A stretch of 64,000 nucleotides of DNA from Patescibacteria group bacterium UBA6489 (GCA_002435385.1 DJMN01000034.1:25955-89954); one strand, 5' to 3'. Shown: positions 1 through 11,440, numbered from the stretch's first letter. Notes: generated by a model not told the origin, from the sequence alone. Numbers and translations: made by a program.

Positions 1-623
1 GTTGTTTTATTAATTTTTTTATTTATATTTAAAGGTTTATAATTTTTATCAACTCATAAAAAATCATACATCTTTTTTACTTCTAGAATTGGAGATTTTA
101 TATAATCTTCTAACTTTATGATATGTATTTTTTCTTTTGAGAATAGTTTTTCATAAAAATTAATTATTTTAAAGTATTTACATTGTTCTAATACATATGG
201 ATATTTATATATAAAATCGTTTATATCTATTTTTCCACTTATATCTAATTTAGTATATTTATGGTAGTTAAATGATGACTCAATTTTCTTTATAGGATTT
301 CTTACAGAAATTATAATTTTTACATTTGGAAAGAATGATTTTATAAGTTTTGCACTCTCTTTATTGGTATAATTAATTGACCATTCTCATATAATTTGTG
401 ATTTTTCTGAACTTGAAAAATATTTATAGTACTCACTAATTGATTTTTTTTGGAAATTTATTTTATTATCCTCTCATAGTGCTCATAGTGATGTGAAATG
501 ATTTAATTCTTTTTCTTTTGGAATAAATATTTCAGGATGTTCTTCTAATAATTTAGCAAATAATGTAGTTCAACATTTTTCAAATCAAACTCATATAAAA
601 TCAACTTCTTTTCTATCTGACAT
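1..623 (-). CDS. Sulfotransferase family protein, C-terminus beyond window
   Basis: Predicted PAPS-dependent sulfotransferase that moves a sulfuryl group from PAPS to an acceptor, probably a surface sugar. The first 207 residues are seen; the reading frame is still open at the window edge. Residues 11-24 (GVGFEKCGTTLF) match the 5'-phosphosulfate loop of the family, residues 80-86 (GEWSINY) match the usual GE-S-Y segment, and SVRNPIKKIESSF near residue 106 matches the 3'-phosphate-binding strand with its Arg and Ser. Several glycines are UGA. The ATG lies 11 bases inside the end of the upstream flippase gene, so the two are translationally coupled. Upstream cysC, sat and cysQ supply PAPS and remove PAP, which supports the activity. 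The acceptor cannot be read from sequence. Confidence 0.85.
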
Positions 624-1965
624 ATTTTCTTATTAAAGGTATATAAATTGTTAAAATATTAAACTTTAGTTTTATATATAAAGCACCAGTTATATTCCAA
701 AAGATTGTACTTATACTTGTAGCAGTTGCTGCTCATACTAATCAATATACTGGTATTAACAAATAATTTAATACAATATTGATTACCAATGCTATAAGTA
801 TTATATTTCTAAATACAACTTGTTTTCAGGTCATATTTAAAAAAAATCATACAGGTCAACAAGAAGCATTGATAAATTGTCCAATTATTAGTATTAACAA
901 AACATTATATCAACTAACAAATTCACTACCATAAAATCATAAGAAAAACTTTCAGAGTAATATAAGTAGTATCAGTATAGGTGTTGTTGTGAGGAATATA
1001 AGCCTTGAAGAATATGATACAACTCTTCTTAAGTTATTTTTATCATCTTTCCAGTATAATTCCGAAATTTTTGGTCAAATAATAGTATTTATTGAAGATA
1101 AAACAAATGATATGATTGTGGCAAGACTTAGTACAACAGAGTATATTCATACATTTCACAAATTTGTAAATCTTCATATCATAAAACTATCAGCAGTTCA
1201 CATTATCAAAAAAGAAAATGATGTGGCAATCATTGGTAAAGAAGTTTTTATTATGTCAATTTTTTTTATCTTTTCCTTTATTTTTTCAATCTTTTGGTGT
1301 TTCTTTAGTATTTTTATTATAATACTACCTGATATAATGAAATTTATAGAAATAACAATCATAAAACTTGTAATAGGGTTTAGAGTGTTATAATATAGGG
1401 TAGTTAATATTATAATTGAAGTAATTGTTAGTATAGGAGTTGTTATATTTCTTAAAAATTCAGAAGTTTTAATCTTTTTTAATCATCTAATGAACTCTAT
1501 ATTTACACTATGCAATATAAATAATGGTACAAATAAGACACTTATTTTTAGAGGAATAGTCATTTCACTTTTTTCTAAAAGTTGATTTGAAATATAGGGA
1601 ATTAAAATATATGAGATTAAGACAATTATTATTGAAAATGGGATGATGATTTCTAATAAATTTTTGTAAAGTAATTTTATTTTATAGAATTTTTCTTTAG
1701 CTTTGTATTCTCAAATATATCTTAAAACGGATACAGATAATCCTAAACTTCATATCATCATAGATATTGATAAAAACCTTTTGACTAAATCAAGTTTTCA
1801 CATTCATTCAGCTCAATAATATTTAGATATAATGATACTTGATGTGAATGCTAATATTACTCATAAAATTTTTGTTAGAAATGATATAAAGCTTCATTCA
1901 AAAATTTCTTTTAAATGTTTGTCTTGTAGTATGTATCAGTATCTATCCTTTAGTTTTTTTATCAT
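613..1965 (-). CDS. Polysaccharide flippase, Wzx/MATE-like (450 aa)
   Basis: Multi-pass membrane protein of about 450 residues, the usual length for lipid-linked oligosaccharide flippases. It opens with a short charged N-terminus, then a segment with SFISFLTKILG and IIISKYYGAEGVGKLD, which resembles the first helices of Wzx/RfbX proteins. Many hydrophobic helices follow, separated by Lys-rich loops. It sits between cysC and the sulfotransferase and overlaps the latter by 11 bases, so it should export the glycan that these enzymes modify. This is the second flippase in the locus; the other starts at 10031. The substrate is inferred from context only. Confidence 0.8.
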
Positions 1966-1969
1966 ATTT

Positions 1970-2506
1970 TTACAAATATCAATTATTTCTTAAATATCTG
2001 TATACTTTTTCTACAGATTCATCAATACTTTCTTCTCAAGTTTTTAAATTTATATGTGGATTAGCAGGCTCTTCATAAGGGTCTGATATACCTGTAAAAT
2101 TCGGAATGATTCATTCTCTAGCTTTTTTATAAAGTCATTTTACATCTCTAGCTTCACAAATTTCTAAAGGTGCATTTATAAAGACTTCTATATAGTTTGT
2201 TACATGATTTTTTACCATAGTTCTTTCTGATTCATATGGTGAAATGAATGTAGATAATACTCAAACTCAATTCCTACTTAATAGTTTAGAAACAAAAGCA
2301 ACTCTTTCAATATTTGTTTTTCTATCTTCTTTTGTAAAACCTAAATCTTTAGTCAGGTTTTCTCTGACTATGTCTCAATCTAGCCTTTCCATAGATGAAT
2401 ATCACTTTTCTTTTAATAACGAAAATAGGTTATCTGCTACTGTAGATTTTCCAGCTCAAGAAAGTCCTGTTAGCCATAGTACAAATCATTTTTTAGGTTT
2501 TTTCAT
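1970..2506 (-). CDS. cysC: Adenylyl-sulfate kinase (APS kinase)
   Basis: Phosphorylates adenosine 5'-phosphosulfate at the 3' position to make PAPS, the sulfate donor for sulfotransferases. The 178-residue length is typical. Residues 14-22 (GLSGAGKST) are the P-loop, and two of its glycines are UGA. LDGDIVR and DLGFTKEDR follow as in the family. Downstream come FISPYESER, CEARDVKGLYKKAR and FTGISDPYEEP, all standard APS-kinase signatures. It lies 22 bases after sat and just before the flippase, whose ATG is within 10 bases of this stop. No nearby PAPS reductase was found, so the PAPS is probably used for sulfation and not for cysteine synthesis (inference). Confidence 0.95.
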
Positions 2507-2528
2507 TTATTATGCATTAGAATATATT

Positions 2529-3668
2529 TTACTCTACAAATTGGTCTTTTCACTCTATTAGATATTCACTTATTTCTTTTCTTATAAAATCTCAAGGTAA
2601 TATTTCTTTTTCCTTTATTCTTCGTCTTATTTCACTTCATGAAATGTGCATTTTCATATCGTTATCATGAGGACAGGTTTTACTTGTTGTTACGGTCCTA
2701 CAGATAGTACAGAATCAAGCATTTTCGTATTTTAGAATCTTTATTTTTAAATTGTTTTTTTCTAATTTATCAAATATATTTTGAGCTTCATATGTTCAGT
2801 AATAGCTTCATACTCATGCATGATCTCTTCATATTATTAAGTGACTGCATCATAAATTTTGTCTTATAATTGCATGTAGTATTGCTTCTCTTGGTCATGC
2901 ATATTTCATATTAAGTGTTAGGGCTCAGAAAGTTACATGATCACTATTGTAGTAATTTCTTATAAGTATTTCATAGGCTCCTATTATATATTTATCATTA
3001 AAATCTCAAGTTTTTTTCTTTCACACTATTGGGTTTATGTATAGTCAGTCACATCACTCAAGGGCACATTTTTGTAGGTATTCGTGTGATACATGGGGGG
3101 GGTTTCTTGTTTGAAAGGCTACTATGTTTTTCCATCATTTTTGTGAGAATATCTTTCTTGTTTCAGTTGGAGATAGACAAAATGATTTAGAATTGTTAGA
3201 TAGTGTTATTATTTCTCATCATATTAGATAATCATTTTTTTTATAAAGATCGTTTACTCAAGGATGTTCTAATTCTGTTGTTCCGAAAACGAAATTTGCA
3301 TATTTATTCTTATTAAAATTGTATATTTCTTCATTTTTTAGTATGGCTATTTTTTCTCCTTTTTTATTGATTAGTGAAATGTATTTGGTATTTTTATTTT
3401 CTATTTCTTTTTTTTGTTTTTCTGATATATCAAAAATTATTGGGATAGACCATAGTATTCAGTTTGAAAGTTTCATATTTTCACAAACTGATATGAAGTC
3501 ATCTTTTTTTAAGAATCATTTTAGAGGACTGTAAGTTCAATTTCAAATATTTCTGATATCGGTAATGGTTTCTTTGGAAATTTCAATTTCAAAATCTGTA
3601 TTTGGAATATCTTTTTCTCTAAAGCAGTCAATTAATTCTCATCAGTGAGGTGCTATTAGATTTTTCAT
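2529..3668 (-). CDS. sat: Sulfate adenylyltransferase (ATP sulfurylase)
   Basis: Makes APS from ATP and sulfate, the first step of sulfate activation. At 379 residues it fits the single-chain Sat type and not the CysN/CysD pair. The N-terminal PUA-like domain (starting MKNLIAPHGGELID) precedes a catalytic domain with FQTRNPPHVSHEYLQ (QxRNP and HxxH motifs) and GRDHAGVG. The C-terminal region has a Cys/His cluster (CTICRTV, CPHDND) and HISGSEIRRR, both common in bacterial Sat. The ATG overlaps the stop of cysQ in the sequence TAATG, so they are one transcript and probably coupled in translation. Confidence 0.95.
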
Positions 3669-4447
3669 TAGATATTATTAATAAAATAAAGTATTTTTTT
3701 ATGGTTTGTATTATTTGTTCATATACATCATGAATGGTAATTTTCTTTTTTGTTATAGATTAATTTATTTCATTTTATATCTGTGACTTTTCCTCCTGCT
3801 TCAGAGAGTATTATTTCAGGAGCACATGTATCCCATTCCTTAAAATTGGGGTACATGTTTAAATAATTTCAAGCATTTCATTCAGCTATTAATCAAAACT
3901 TTACTCATATACTTCAACATAGCTTGCTATCTAATCATAATTTTTTGATTAGATTGAGTTCAATTTCTGTTGCATGGTTTCTACTAACTAATATTTTGTT
4001 ATTTTCTTTGTTTATTTTTAATTTTTTTATTTTTCAATTTTTTTCTAAATAGCTTCATTTATTTTTTTCAGCAAAGTATAGTTTATTTTTACTTGGAACA
4101 TTTACAACTCCTAAGATTGGTCTTCAGTTTTCTACTAATCATATCATTATAGAGAATTCTCAGGTTTTGTTTATAAAGTCTTTTGTTCAATCTACAGGGT
4201 CTATTATCCATAGGTATTTACTTTGTAATCTATCATAGTTATCCTTTGTTTCTTCTGATAGTATGGGGATATTAGTTTTGCTTAGTTCTTCTATTATGAT
4301 TTTATTGGCTGTTTTATCTGCTATGGTTAGTGGTGAATTGTCAGATTTTAATTCCACTTCAAAATCTTTGGTATAAATTTTCATTATTTCTTCTCATGCT
4401 TTTTTTATAGTTTTCTTTGAAATGTGTAGTAGTTTTGTTGTTGGCAT
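3668..4447 (-). CDS. cysQ: 3'(2'),5'-bisphosphate nucleotidase (PAP phosphatase)
   Basis: Inositol-monophosphatase-fold enzyme expected to hydrolyse PAP, the inhibitory by-product of sulfotransferases, to AMP. Length is 259 residues. The metal-binding signatures are present: SEET, IDPVDGTKDFI and EWDTCAPEIILSEAGG. The start was set at MPTTKLLHISKK, three bases after the stop of the upstream dehydrogenase gene. Its 3' end overlaps sat. Being fused to sat, cysC and a sulfotransferase favours PAP over inositol phosphate as substrate, but the fold also covers inositol monophosphatases. Confidence 0.9.
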
Positions 4448-4450
4448 ACT

Positions 4451-5620
4451 TTACTTTAATTCTAAATTAAAACAATCAAATTCTATATCTCATTTTTCTC
4501 AATATTCAAATCCTAATTCTTTTATTTCATTTTTATTATACATTTCATCATAAACTTTCAGATTTAATCATTTTCTTTTTAATAGTTTAGCTAAAGCAAG
4601 GTTTCTAGAGTGGTATAACTCTTTAACTCATTTTCTGTAGGTAATTCATTTTACTAAAATAATCACTTCTTTTAGAGGTTTGTTTATCTCTAGAGCTTTT
4701 AATACTATTTTTTCAGCCCAATAGTTTATCATATCTTCATTTACATTTCTAGAAGTGTTCAATAATGTTCTATATGATTCTTTGTTTGCTTCTTCCATCT
4801 TTTTTATTAGGAAGTGAGGATATACTGGTATACAGTGTCCTCATACTCAGGTTGAAGGTGTATGAACATCACAGAATTGGTGGTTTGCAAATTCTCTTGC
4901 TTCATAGAAATCTATTTCTAGTTCTTCAGCGATTTTGTATAGTTCATTTGCTAGTGCTATATTTGTATCTCTGTAGCATCATTCAATTACTTTTATGTAT
5001 TCTGCTGTTTTTGAATTTTTTACTTTGTTTAAGTTTGGAATAAATTTTGAGTAGATGTCGTGTACTATTTTTGATGATTTCTCTGATACTCATCAGATGA
5101 CTTTAGGAAATTCTTCAAATCTGCTAAGACTTACTCATGTCATGATTCTTTCAGGAGAATATCCTAAGTAAAAGTCTTTTCACTCAGTCATTCCACTTTC
5201 TTTTTCTAGTATGTTTTTTAATCTAGTTTCTGTTGTTGTTGGAGGGAAAGTGGTTTCAAATATTACAGAGTCTCAAGACTTTAGGTTTTGTCCTATGCTC
5301 TTTGTCACTACATCTACTATAGAATAATCAGGATTATTATGGGCATCTATAAATAGTGGAACGATTACGATAAAAACATTTCCTTCTTTTGTTTTTGTGT
5401 AGTTAGAAGTTGCGAAAAGTTCTTTTCCTCAGTGTTTTTCTAGTAGTTCTGATAATCATGCTTCTTCTGGGATTGGATTTCATCATTCATTGATGAAGTT
5501 ACATCTCTTTTGATCAATGTCTATTCAAATAACTTCAATTCATTTTTTTGCTATGTGTGCTGCTAGAGGAAGACCTGCTTTTCATAGTCAGATTACGTTT
5601 ATTTTTGTTATGTTTATCAT
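4451..5620 (-). CDS. UDP-N-acetyl-hexosamine 6-dehydrogenase (WbpA/WecC family)
   Basis: NAD-dependent oxidation of a UDP-hexosamine to the uronic acid. It is 389 residues long. A Rossmann motif with GLGKAGLPLAAHIAKKG lies at the N-terminus. FETTFPPTTTE and YSPERIMTG are typical of the family, and STGVGGHCIPVYPHFL contains the catalytic cysteine. The CIPVYP form is closer to UDP-GlcNAc/UDP-ManNAc dehydrogenases than to UDP-glucose dehydrogenase. Ten bases separate it from the Gfo/Idh gene upstream and three from cysQ downstream. With the next three genes it fits the first step of UDP-GlcNAc3NAcA synthesis. Exact substrate specificity is inferred. Confidence 0.85.
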
Positions 5621-5630
5621 AAAGAAAAAT

Positions 5631-6554
5631 TTATTTTAATAATTTATTAAGAGTGTATATACTATTCCTTCCAGCTTCATAGTTTGATAGGTTCTTGTAA
5701 TTTCATCAATTAACTATGTCTATGAATTCTTCTAATTCTTCCTTTAGTTGGTTAGTTTTTATAAGTAGTTTTTCTTCTAGCATATATGTTATGCTTAGGT
5801 CTTGTCATTTTTCAGATAAATATTCACTGGGTTTATGGTAGAAATCAACTTTTCAGAGCATTAGGTCTCATACTATTGTTACATCATTATAATAGAATTT
5901 TATTTGTCTAATTTTTTGCTGTGTTATTCTGTTTGCAGATAGTGTTATATTTGTATTATCAACTCCTAATAATACAGTAGATGAATCATTTTGAGTATTT
6001 TTTCATTGTATTTCAAAATCTTTTCAGTCAAAGAAATAGTTGATTAAATCTAAGTCGTGAATCATTAGGTCTGATGTTACATCTGTATCTCAGATTCTAT
6101 CACTTCCTGGGTTGTATCTAAATATTTCAATTTGTTTTGGAGTTCATTTTTGTTTTATTGTGTCTTTGAAGAATCTTGAAACGATATTGAATCTTTCTAT
6201 AAATCATACTCAAATTTTTCAAGTATAGTTAATTTCTTTTATCAGTTTTTCTAAATTTTTTATTTCTTCTAAATTTAGAACCATAGGTTTTTCTACAAAT
6301 ATATCTTTGTTTTGTTTTATGTATTTTTCTAGATAATTGTAGTGGAATTTAGTTGGTGCCACTATGTCTACAAAGTCAAAATTTTTGTTATCAAAATTTT
6401 CTAGTTTTGTTGAGTATTCTATTTTTTCATTTTTTATTTTAAATGCTTCTTCAAAAACATCAAAAGCATAGATTTTTTCTATTTTATTAATATTTAATAA
6501 GTTTTGTAGGTGGAATTGTCACATTCTACCAAGTCATATTAGTAGTGTTTTCAT
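5631..6554 (-). CDS. Gfo/Idh/MocA oxidoreductase (WbpB/WlbA-like)
   Basis: NAD(P)-binding sugar dehydrogenase of 307 residues. The N-terminus (MKTLLIGLGRMGQFHLQNL) is the Rossmann dinucleotide loop, with its glycines mostly UGA. FVEKPMVLN is the conserved EKP motif of Gfo/Idh/MocA enzymes. In the WbpB/WlbA route this enzyme oxidises C3 of UDP-GlcNAc-uronic acid before transamination. The family is broad, so the role rests on the neighbouring aminotransferase, hexapeptide acetyltransferase and UDP-sugar dehydrogenase. Confidence 0.8.
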
Positions 6555-6641
6555 ATATTAATTAAGGGGAAAATGTAAAAATTTTAAAATTTAGGTTTTA
6601 CCTAATTTTTTTTCAACTTAGAGAAATGGGGAAGTGAGTTT

Positions 6642-7751
6642 TTATTTAACTATTTCAACTAAACTGTTTGCCACATATTCGATTTCTTCTTTTGTTAATC
6701 ATGGGTAAATTGGTAGCGAGAAAATATTTTCAGCCAGATAATTTGTGTTTGGACAAATATTTTCAGGATATCCAAGTTCTTTGTAATAAGGTTGTTTGTG
6801 TACAGGTATAGGGTAATGGATGGCTGTAGGGATTCATTTTTCAGATAATTTCTCTTGAATTTCTTTTCTTGATATAGGAGAATTTTCTTTTACTAAAACT
6901 GTGTATTGGTGAAAGACATTTATTTTATTGTCTTCTATCGTAGGTAATTGTAAGATACTTTGTTTCTTTAATATTAAGTTATATCGTTTAGCATTCTCAA
7001 TTCTAGAATTATTGAAATCGTTTAGTCTTGATAATTGTACATTTCAGATTGCTGCTTGTATATTTGTCATTCTGAAGTTGTATCATAAAGTTGTATGATA
7101 GTATTTTTCCGATTGTCCGTGATTGTATATAAGTTTAGCTTTCTTATAATCTTTTTCATCTTTAAATAATGTTATTCCTCATTCTGCTGTTCACATATTT
7201 TTTGTTGCATAGAATGAAAAACATGAAATATCTCAGAAGCTTCAAGCTTTTTGATTGTGTATTGTTGCTCCATGACATTGGGCACAGTCTTCTATAAGTT
7301 TGATGCCATTTTTTTTACAATATTCAGCTATTTCTTTTATTTCTTCTATTGGACTTCCAAAGAGATGAACAACTATTATTGCTTTTGTTTTTGGTGTGAT
7401 TACTCTTTTTATTTCTTCTAGAGTTATGTTGTATGTCTTCTTACTAACATCAGCAAATATAACATTTGCATTTTGAAATTTTACAGCATTTGCTGTTGCT
7501 ATAAAAGTGAAGTCAGGGACTATAACATCATCAGTTTCTTTGATATCTATAGCTTTTAGTGCCAAGTCTAGAGCGGTAGTTCAACTGGTTACACATATAG
7601 GAAAGTATTTTCAATCAGTTATAAAATTATTAAAGTTATTTTCTAGTTTTCTTACCTCTGCTCATTCTACAATCATTCAGCTTTTCATCACTTCAACGAC
7701 TGCATTTATTTCTTCTTGTCATACAGATGGTTTAAAAAAGTTTATGTTCAT
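6642..7751 (-). CDS. DegT/DnrJ/EryC1/StrS aminotransferase (WbpE/WlbC-like)
   Basis: PLP-dependent sugar aminotransferase of 369 residues. It begins MNINFFKPSVGQEEINAVV, has CVTSGTTALDLAL (phosphate-binding segment), IEDCAQCHGA (Asp that pairs with the PLP nitrogen), and FYATKNMGTGEGG with the lysine that forms the internal aldimine. GYNFRMTNIQAAIG and GIPTAIHYP are typical of the family. Expected role: add an amino group at C3 of the 3-keto intermediate made by the adjacent oxidoreductase. The 87-base gap to that gene holds no other gene; upstream is a palindromic repeat. Confidence 0.9.
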
Positions 7752-7798
7752 ATAAATTAGGTTAAGTGTTAATTTTTGTTTTTAATTCCTTAATTTAA

Positions 7799-7912
7799 AC
7801 CTCACCCTAGCCCTCTCCTCAAGGAGATGGAACAGTAGGAGTTTTAAAAAGATTAAGCTCCCTCTTAATTTTTCTCACTTGAGGGGAAAACTAGGAACGA
7901 GTAGAAGTAGCC
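7799..7912. repeat. CTCC-type palindromic repeat, copy A
   Basis: Intergenic element with alternating CCCTC and GAGGG blocks that can fold on themselves (for example CCCTCTCCTCAAGGAGATGG, then CTCACTTGAGGGG). It shares the order of blocks, including a GAGTAG tail after GGAACGAGTAG, with the copy at 24281-24405. It separates the aminotransferase from the acetyltransferase gene. No coding content. Confidence 0.65.
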
Positions 7913-7921
7913 TTTATTGGT

Positions 7922-8404
7922 CTAAATCTTATTTCAATCTTTATCTACTTTTCAAACTATTTTTCAAGGGCATCATACAACTAAAGAGTATGGAGGTATA
8001 TTTTTTGTTACTACCGTTCATGCTCATATTAGAGAATATTCTCATAGTGTTATTCCACATTTTATAGTTGCATTTGCTCAGATGCTGACTCATCTTTCTA
8101 TTGTAGTTTTTGAAATTTTTTCTTCTCACCAGATGAATGCCCTAGGATAAAGATCATTTGTAAAAGTAACACTGGGTCATACAAATACATCATCTCATAT
8201 TTCTAATCAGTTATAGGCATTTACTCAATTTTGTATCTTTACATTGTTTCAAATTTTTACATTTGTATCTATGTATACATTATTTCAAATGTTACAGTTT
8301 TTTCAGATTATGGCTTTGCCTCTGATATGGGTGAAGTTCCAAATATTGGTTCATTCTCATATGGTAGAGTTTTCTTCTATTATTCTAAATTGTGCTTTAT
8401 TCAT
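7922..8404 (-). CDS. Hexapeptide N-acetyltransferase (WbpD/WlbB-like)
   Basis: Left-handed beta-helix acyltransferase of 160 residues. The sequence shows repeating I/V-G-x-N hexapeptides (for example AIIGKNCNIGNNVYID). VFVGPSVTFTNDLYPRAF is a strong match to the WbpD/WlbB group, which acetylates the 3-amino group of UDP-GlcNAc3NA. Many turn glycines are UGA. It lies in the same direction as the aminotransferase, 170 bases away across a repeat. With its neighbours it completes the set for UDP-2,3-diacetamido-2,3-dideoxy-glucuronate. Confidence 0.85.
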
Positions 8405-8513
8405 TAAATAAATATATAATTAAAAAAATATTTGTTTAATTATAGTTTTAAAAGGAAAAAATCAAATTTATTAAGATTTAATGTAAAAAATTTAGAGAAA
8501 AGATAGAGATGGT

Positions 8514-10031
8514 CTAATTCTTCTTTTTTAGTTTACTTATTTCTAAAATTATCCTTCAAGATTCTTTATAGTTAACTAGGGCAAATACAACTAACCGAAA
8601 AATGAAAAATAGGATAACTAAACATAGGCTGTGAAGTCTTCATAACCAGCCAAATAATGAGCCTGCTAGGCTATAAGAAATAATTCATAATAATCACATT
8701 GATGTAAGGTTTTTTCATATGAAACGGTAATTAAAATTTGTTTTGTATTCTTGTCACAAATCAATTTCTGTTAATATCCGTATTAATAGCCATCACATTC
8801 AAGTTGCTAGGGCTGCTCAATAAAGTCAGATCCATTTGATAAAAAATAGGTTAAATATAACATTGAAAATTATCGCGATGCTCATTATTTTTACTCTAGA
8901 AGAGACTTTTCAGATGGATGCTAGTATGTTGAAATTGATTTGTAATAGGAAGTTGAATATCAAAAATGGTATAGAGTATTTTATTATTTCTCATGATAGG
9001 GTGTAGCTTTTTCAGAATAGAATATGGCTTATTTCTCATGAGAATGTAAAGAAAAATAGACTAGTAAATATTCATATGGTTACAAATAGTTTGTATAGTA
9101 GGTCTTTTAATTTTTTTATTTTTTCTATTTTATTTTCAAAGTATAGCTCGGAAAATAGGGGTAATAGTAGTTGAAATATAGGTGTTATGATTAAGAATGG
9201 TATTGTAATTATACTTAGGTATACGGTGTAATATCAGGCATCAGCACTTCATAGTAGTAGTATAATCATTTGCATGTCTATTTGGCTTAGTAGTGTTCAT
9301 GCTTGTGCTCATAAAAATACCAAGAGTGCATATTTAAATACTTTTTTGAATAATTCTTTATTCCAGATAATTTTTTCATTTTTCATGTAAGGTAGATAGT
9401 ATTTTATGAAAAATACTATAGATCAGAATAGTATTCATGTATATAGTCATACAATCCAAGCCCAGCTGTAGATAACTAGGTTTCACATATCTAAGAATGT
9501 TATTATAGATATGAAGGTTAGTGAGAAAAATAGTCTCACAAAGTCAACTAATTTACTCCAAAATGTGTCTTGTACTCACATTAAAAAAGTAGATATTATT
9601 TGGAATAGGTTTATTCAGATGAAGAATAGAGAAAATATTTTTATACTGGTTGATGCCATTTCTGATTCAAAGTATTTTAGAGCTATAATTTCTGATCAGA
9701 AGTAGAATATACTAGCTATTATTAGGCTTGTGATTAATTGCATCAAAAATGAGTAGGCTATCATTGATTTTATTTTGTTGTATTTTTGTTTTGCTGTATA
9801 TGATGGAATGAAGTGTTTTAGGCTTTCTGTGACTCAAAAATCGTTAAATGATCATAGTATGGTTACCAGACTTATGATTCAGTATATTACTCACAGTTCT
9901 TCTGTTGATAATTGTGTTGATAGTACTATTTTTATTATGTATGATAGTGGGGCTATCATTAGAGAAAATAGGTATAGCCAGAATCCTTTTTTAAATAGTT
10001 TTTCTGATAGTGTTTTGTATTGTTTTATCAT
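8514..10031 (-). CDS. Polysaccharide flippase / oligosaccharide transporter (505 aa)
   Basis: Large multi-pass membrane protein. The N-terminus (MIKQYKTLSEKLFKKGFWLY) is followed by LSTEELGVIYSIISLVTMLG and FGVTESLKHFIPSY, features of Wzx/MOP-superfamily flippases. About 12 to 14 hydrophobic segments can be counted. It is the first gene of the minus-strand glycan cluster and precedes the acetyltransferase by 109 bases. Probably exports a lipid-linked glycan unit; the substrate is inferred. It differs clearly from the shorter flippase at 613-1965. Confidence 0.8.
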
Positions 10032-10059
10032 TGTGTTTTTTTAGTTGTTAGTTTTTTGA

Positions 10060-10104
10060 CCTCATCTCCCTGATTCCCCATTCCACAAGAGAGGAGAAAA
10101 GTAG
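10060..10104. repeat. CTCC-type palindromic repeat, copy B (short)
   Basis: A degenerate short copy with CCTCATCTCCC and GAGAGGAGAAAAGTAG blocks, immediately upstream of the first flippase gene. Same block logic as the elements near 7800 and 24281. Confidence 0.45.
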
Positions 10105-10177
10105 TTTGTTGGTAGATTTTATTAATGGTTTATATTTTATCAGATAAAAAATTTTAAGCAAAAATTTTGTGAGCAGT

Positions 10178-11311
10178 TTACTTTATAGCTCCAGCTACAA
10201 CATCTACTACATTTCTATCTAAAGGACTAGGAATTATCTCATCAACCGTAGGTTTTTCTAGATAATTAGCCAAAGCCTCAGCTGCTTTTATTTTCATCTT
10301 GTCTGTTATTTTCGGTACTCTGTTTTTTAGTGCTCACTTAAAAATTCATGGAAATGCAAGAACATTGTTCAGTTGATTTGGGAAGTCAGATCTTCAAGTT
10401 GCAACTATTTTTGCTCAAGCTTTGTATGCTAGGTCTGGCATGATTTCTGGAATAGGATTTGCCATTGCAAAAATTATGGGATCTTTGTTCATGCTTTTTA
10501 CCATTTGTTCTGTTAGAACTCATGGTGCTGATACTCATATGAATAGGTCTCTATTTTCTACCGCTTCTTCTAATCATCATTTTAATCATTTTTCATTTGT
10601 GAAATCGGCAATCATTTCTTTAGATGGATTTAGGTTTTCCCTTCATTTGTAGATAATTCATGTTCTGTCTACCATGATTATGTCTTTTATTCAGTATAGT
10701 TTTAGTAGTTTTGCTATGGCTACTCATGCTGCTCAGACTCAGTTTATGATTACTTTTATTTCTTCTTTTTTCTTGTTTGTTATTTTTAGTGAGTTTATAA
10801 GTCAGGCTAAGACTATTATGGCTGTTCAGTGTTGGTCATCATGGAAGACTGGTATGTCAAGTTCTGCTTTTAGTCTTTTTTCTATTTCGAAACATCTAGG
10901 AGCACTTATATCTTCTAGGTTTATACCTCCAAAAGTTGGAGCAATAGCTTTTACGATATTTATTATCTCTTCTGTGTCTTGAGTATCAAGAACTATGGGG
11001 AAAGCATTTACTCAGGCGAATTCTTTAAATAGTATACATTTTCATTCCATAACTGGTAGTCAAGCTTCTGGTCAGATATTTCATAGTCATAAAACAGCAC
11101 TTCAGTCGCTTATAACTGCTACTGTATCTTTTTTGATGGTGTAGTCGTAAACTTTTGACTTATCTTTTCCTATTTCTTTACAAGGTTCTGCTACTCAAGG
11201 TGTGTATCATAAGCTTAGCTCATCTTTTGTATTTAGTGAATATTTGCTTACTGTACTTATTTTTCATCATAATTTTTTGTGTAGTTTTAGGCTCTCTTTA
11301 AAATAGTCCAT
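10178..11311 (-). CDS. NAD(P)-dependent malic enzyme, short form (377 aa)
   Basis: Oxidative decarboxylation of malate to pyruvate. The sequence has SLGYTPGVAEPCKEI, VLGLGNIGPEASLPVMEG, FEIEKRLKAELDIP, FHDDQHGTA (metal-binding Asp pair) and the dinucleotide loop INGAGAAGVAIAKLL. The length matches the short bacterial form without the phosphotransacetylase domain. It stands alone, divergent from the large membrane protein at 11441, with about 130 bases between the two starts. It could provide pyruvate or NAD(P)H in a reduced metabolism. NAD versus NADP preference is not decided. Confidence 0.92.
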
Positions 11312-11440
11312 AATTTTGTTGTTAGTGATAATGTTTTTATATTATGAATTTTAAATTCTTTGTAAAGGTAATTTAATTTTGTGTTTTTTTTATTATTTGT
11401 TATAAATAAGGATATATTTAAAATTTAATTATTTCTCAAT

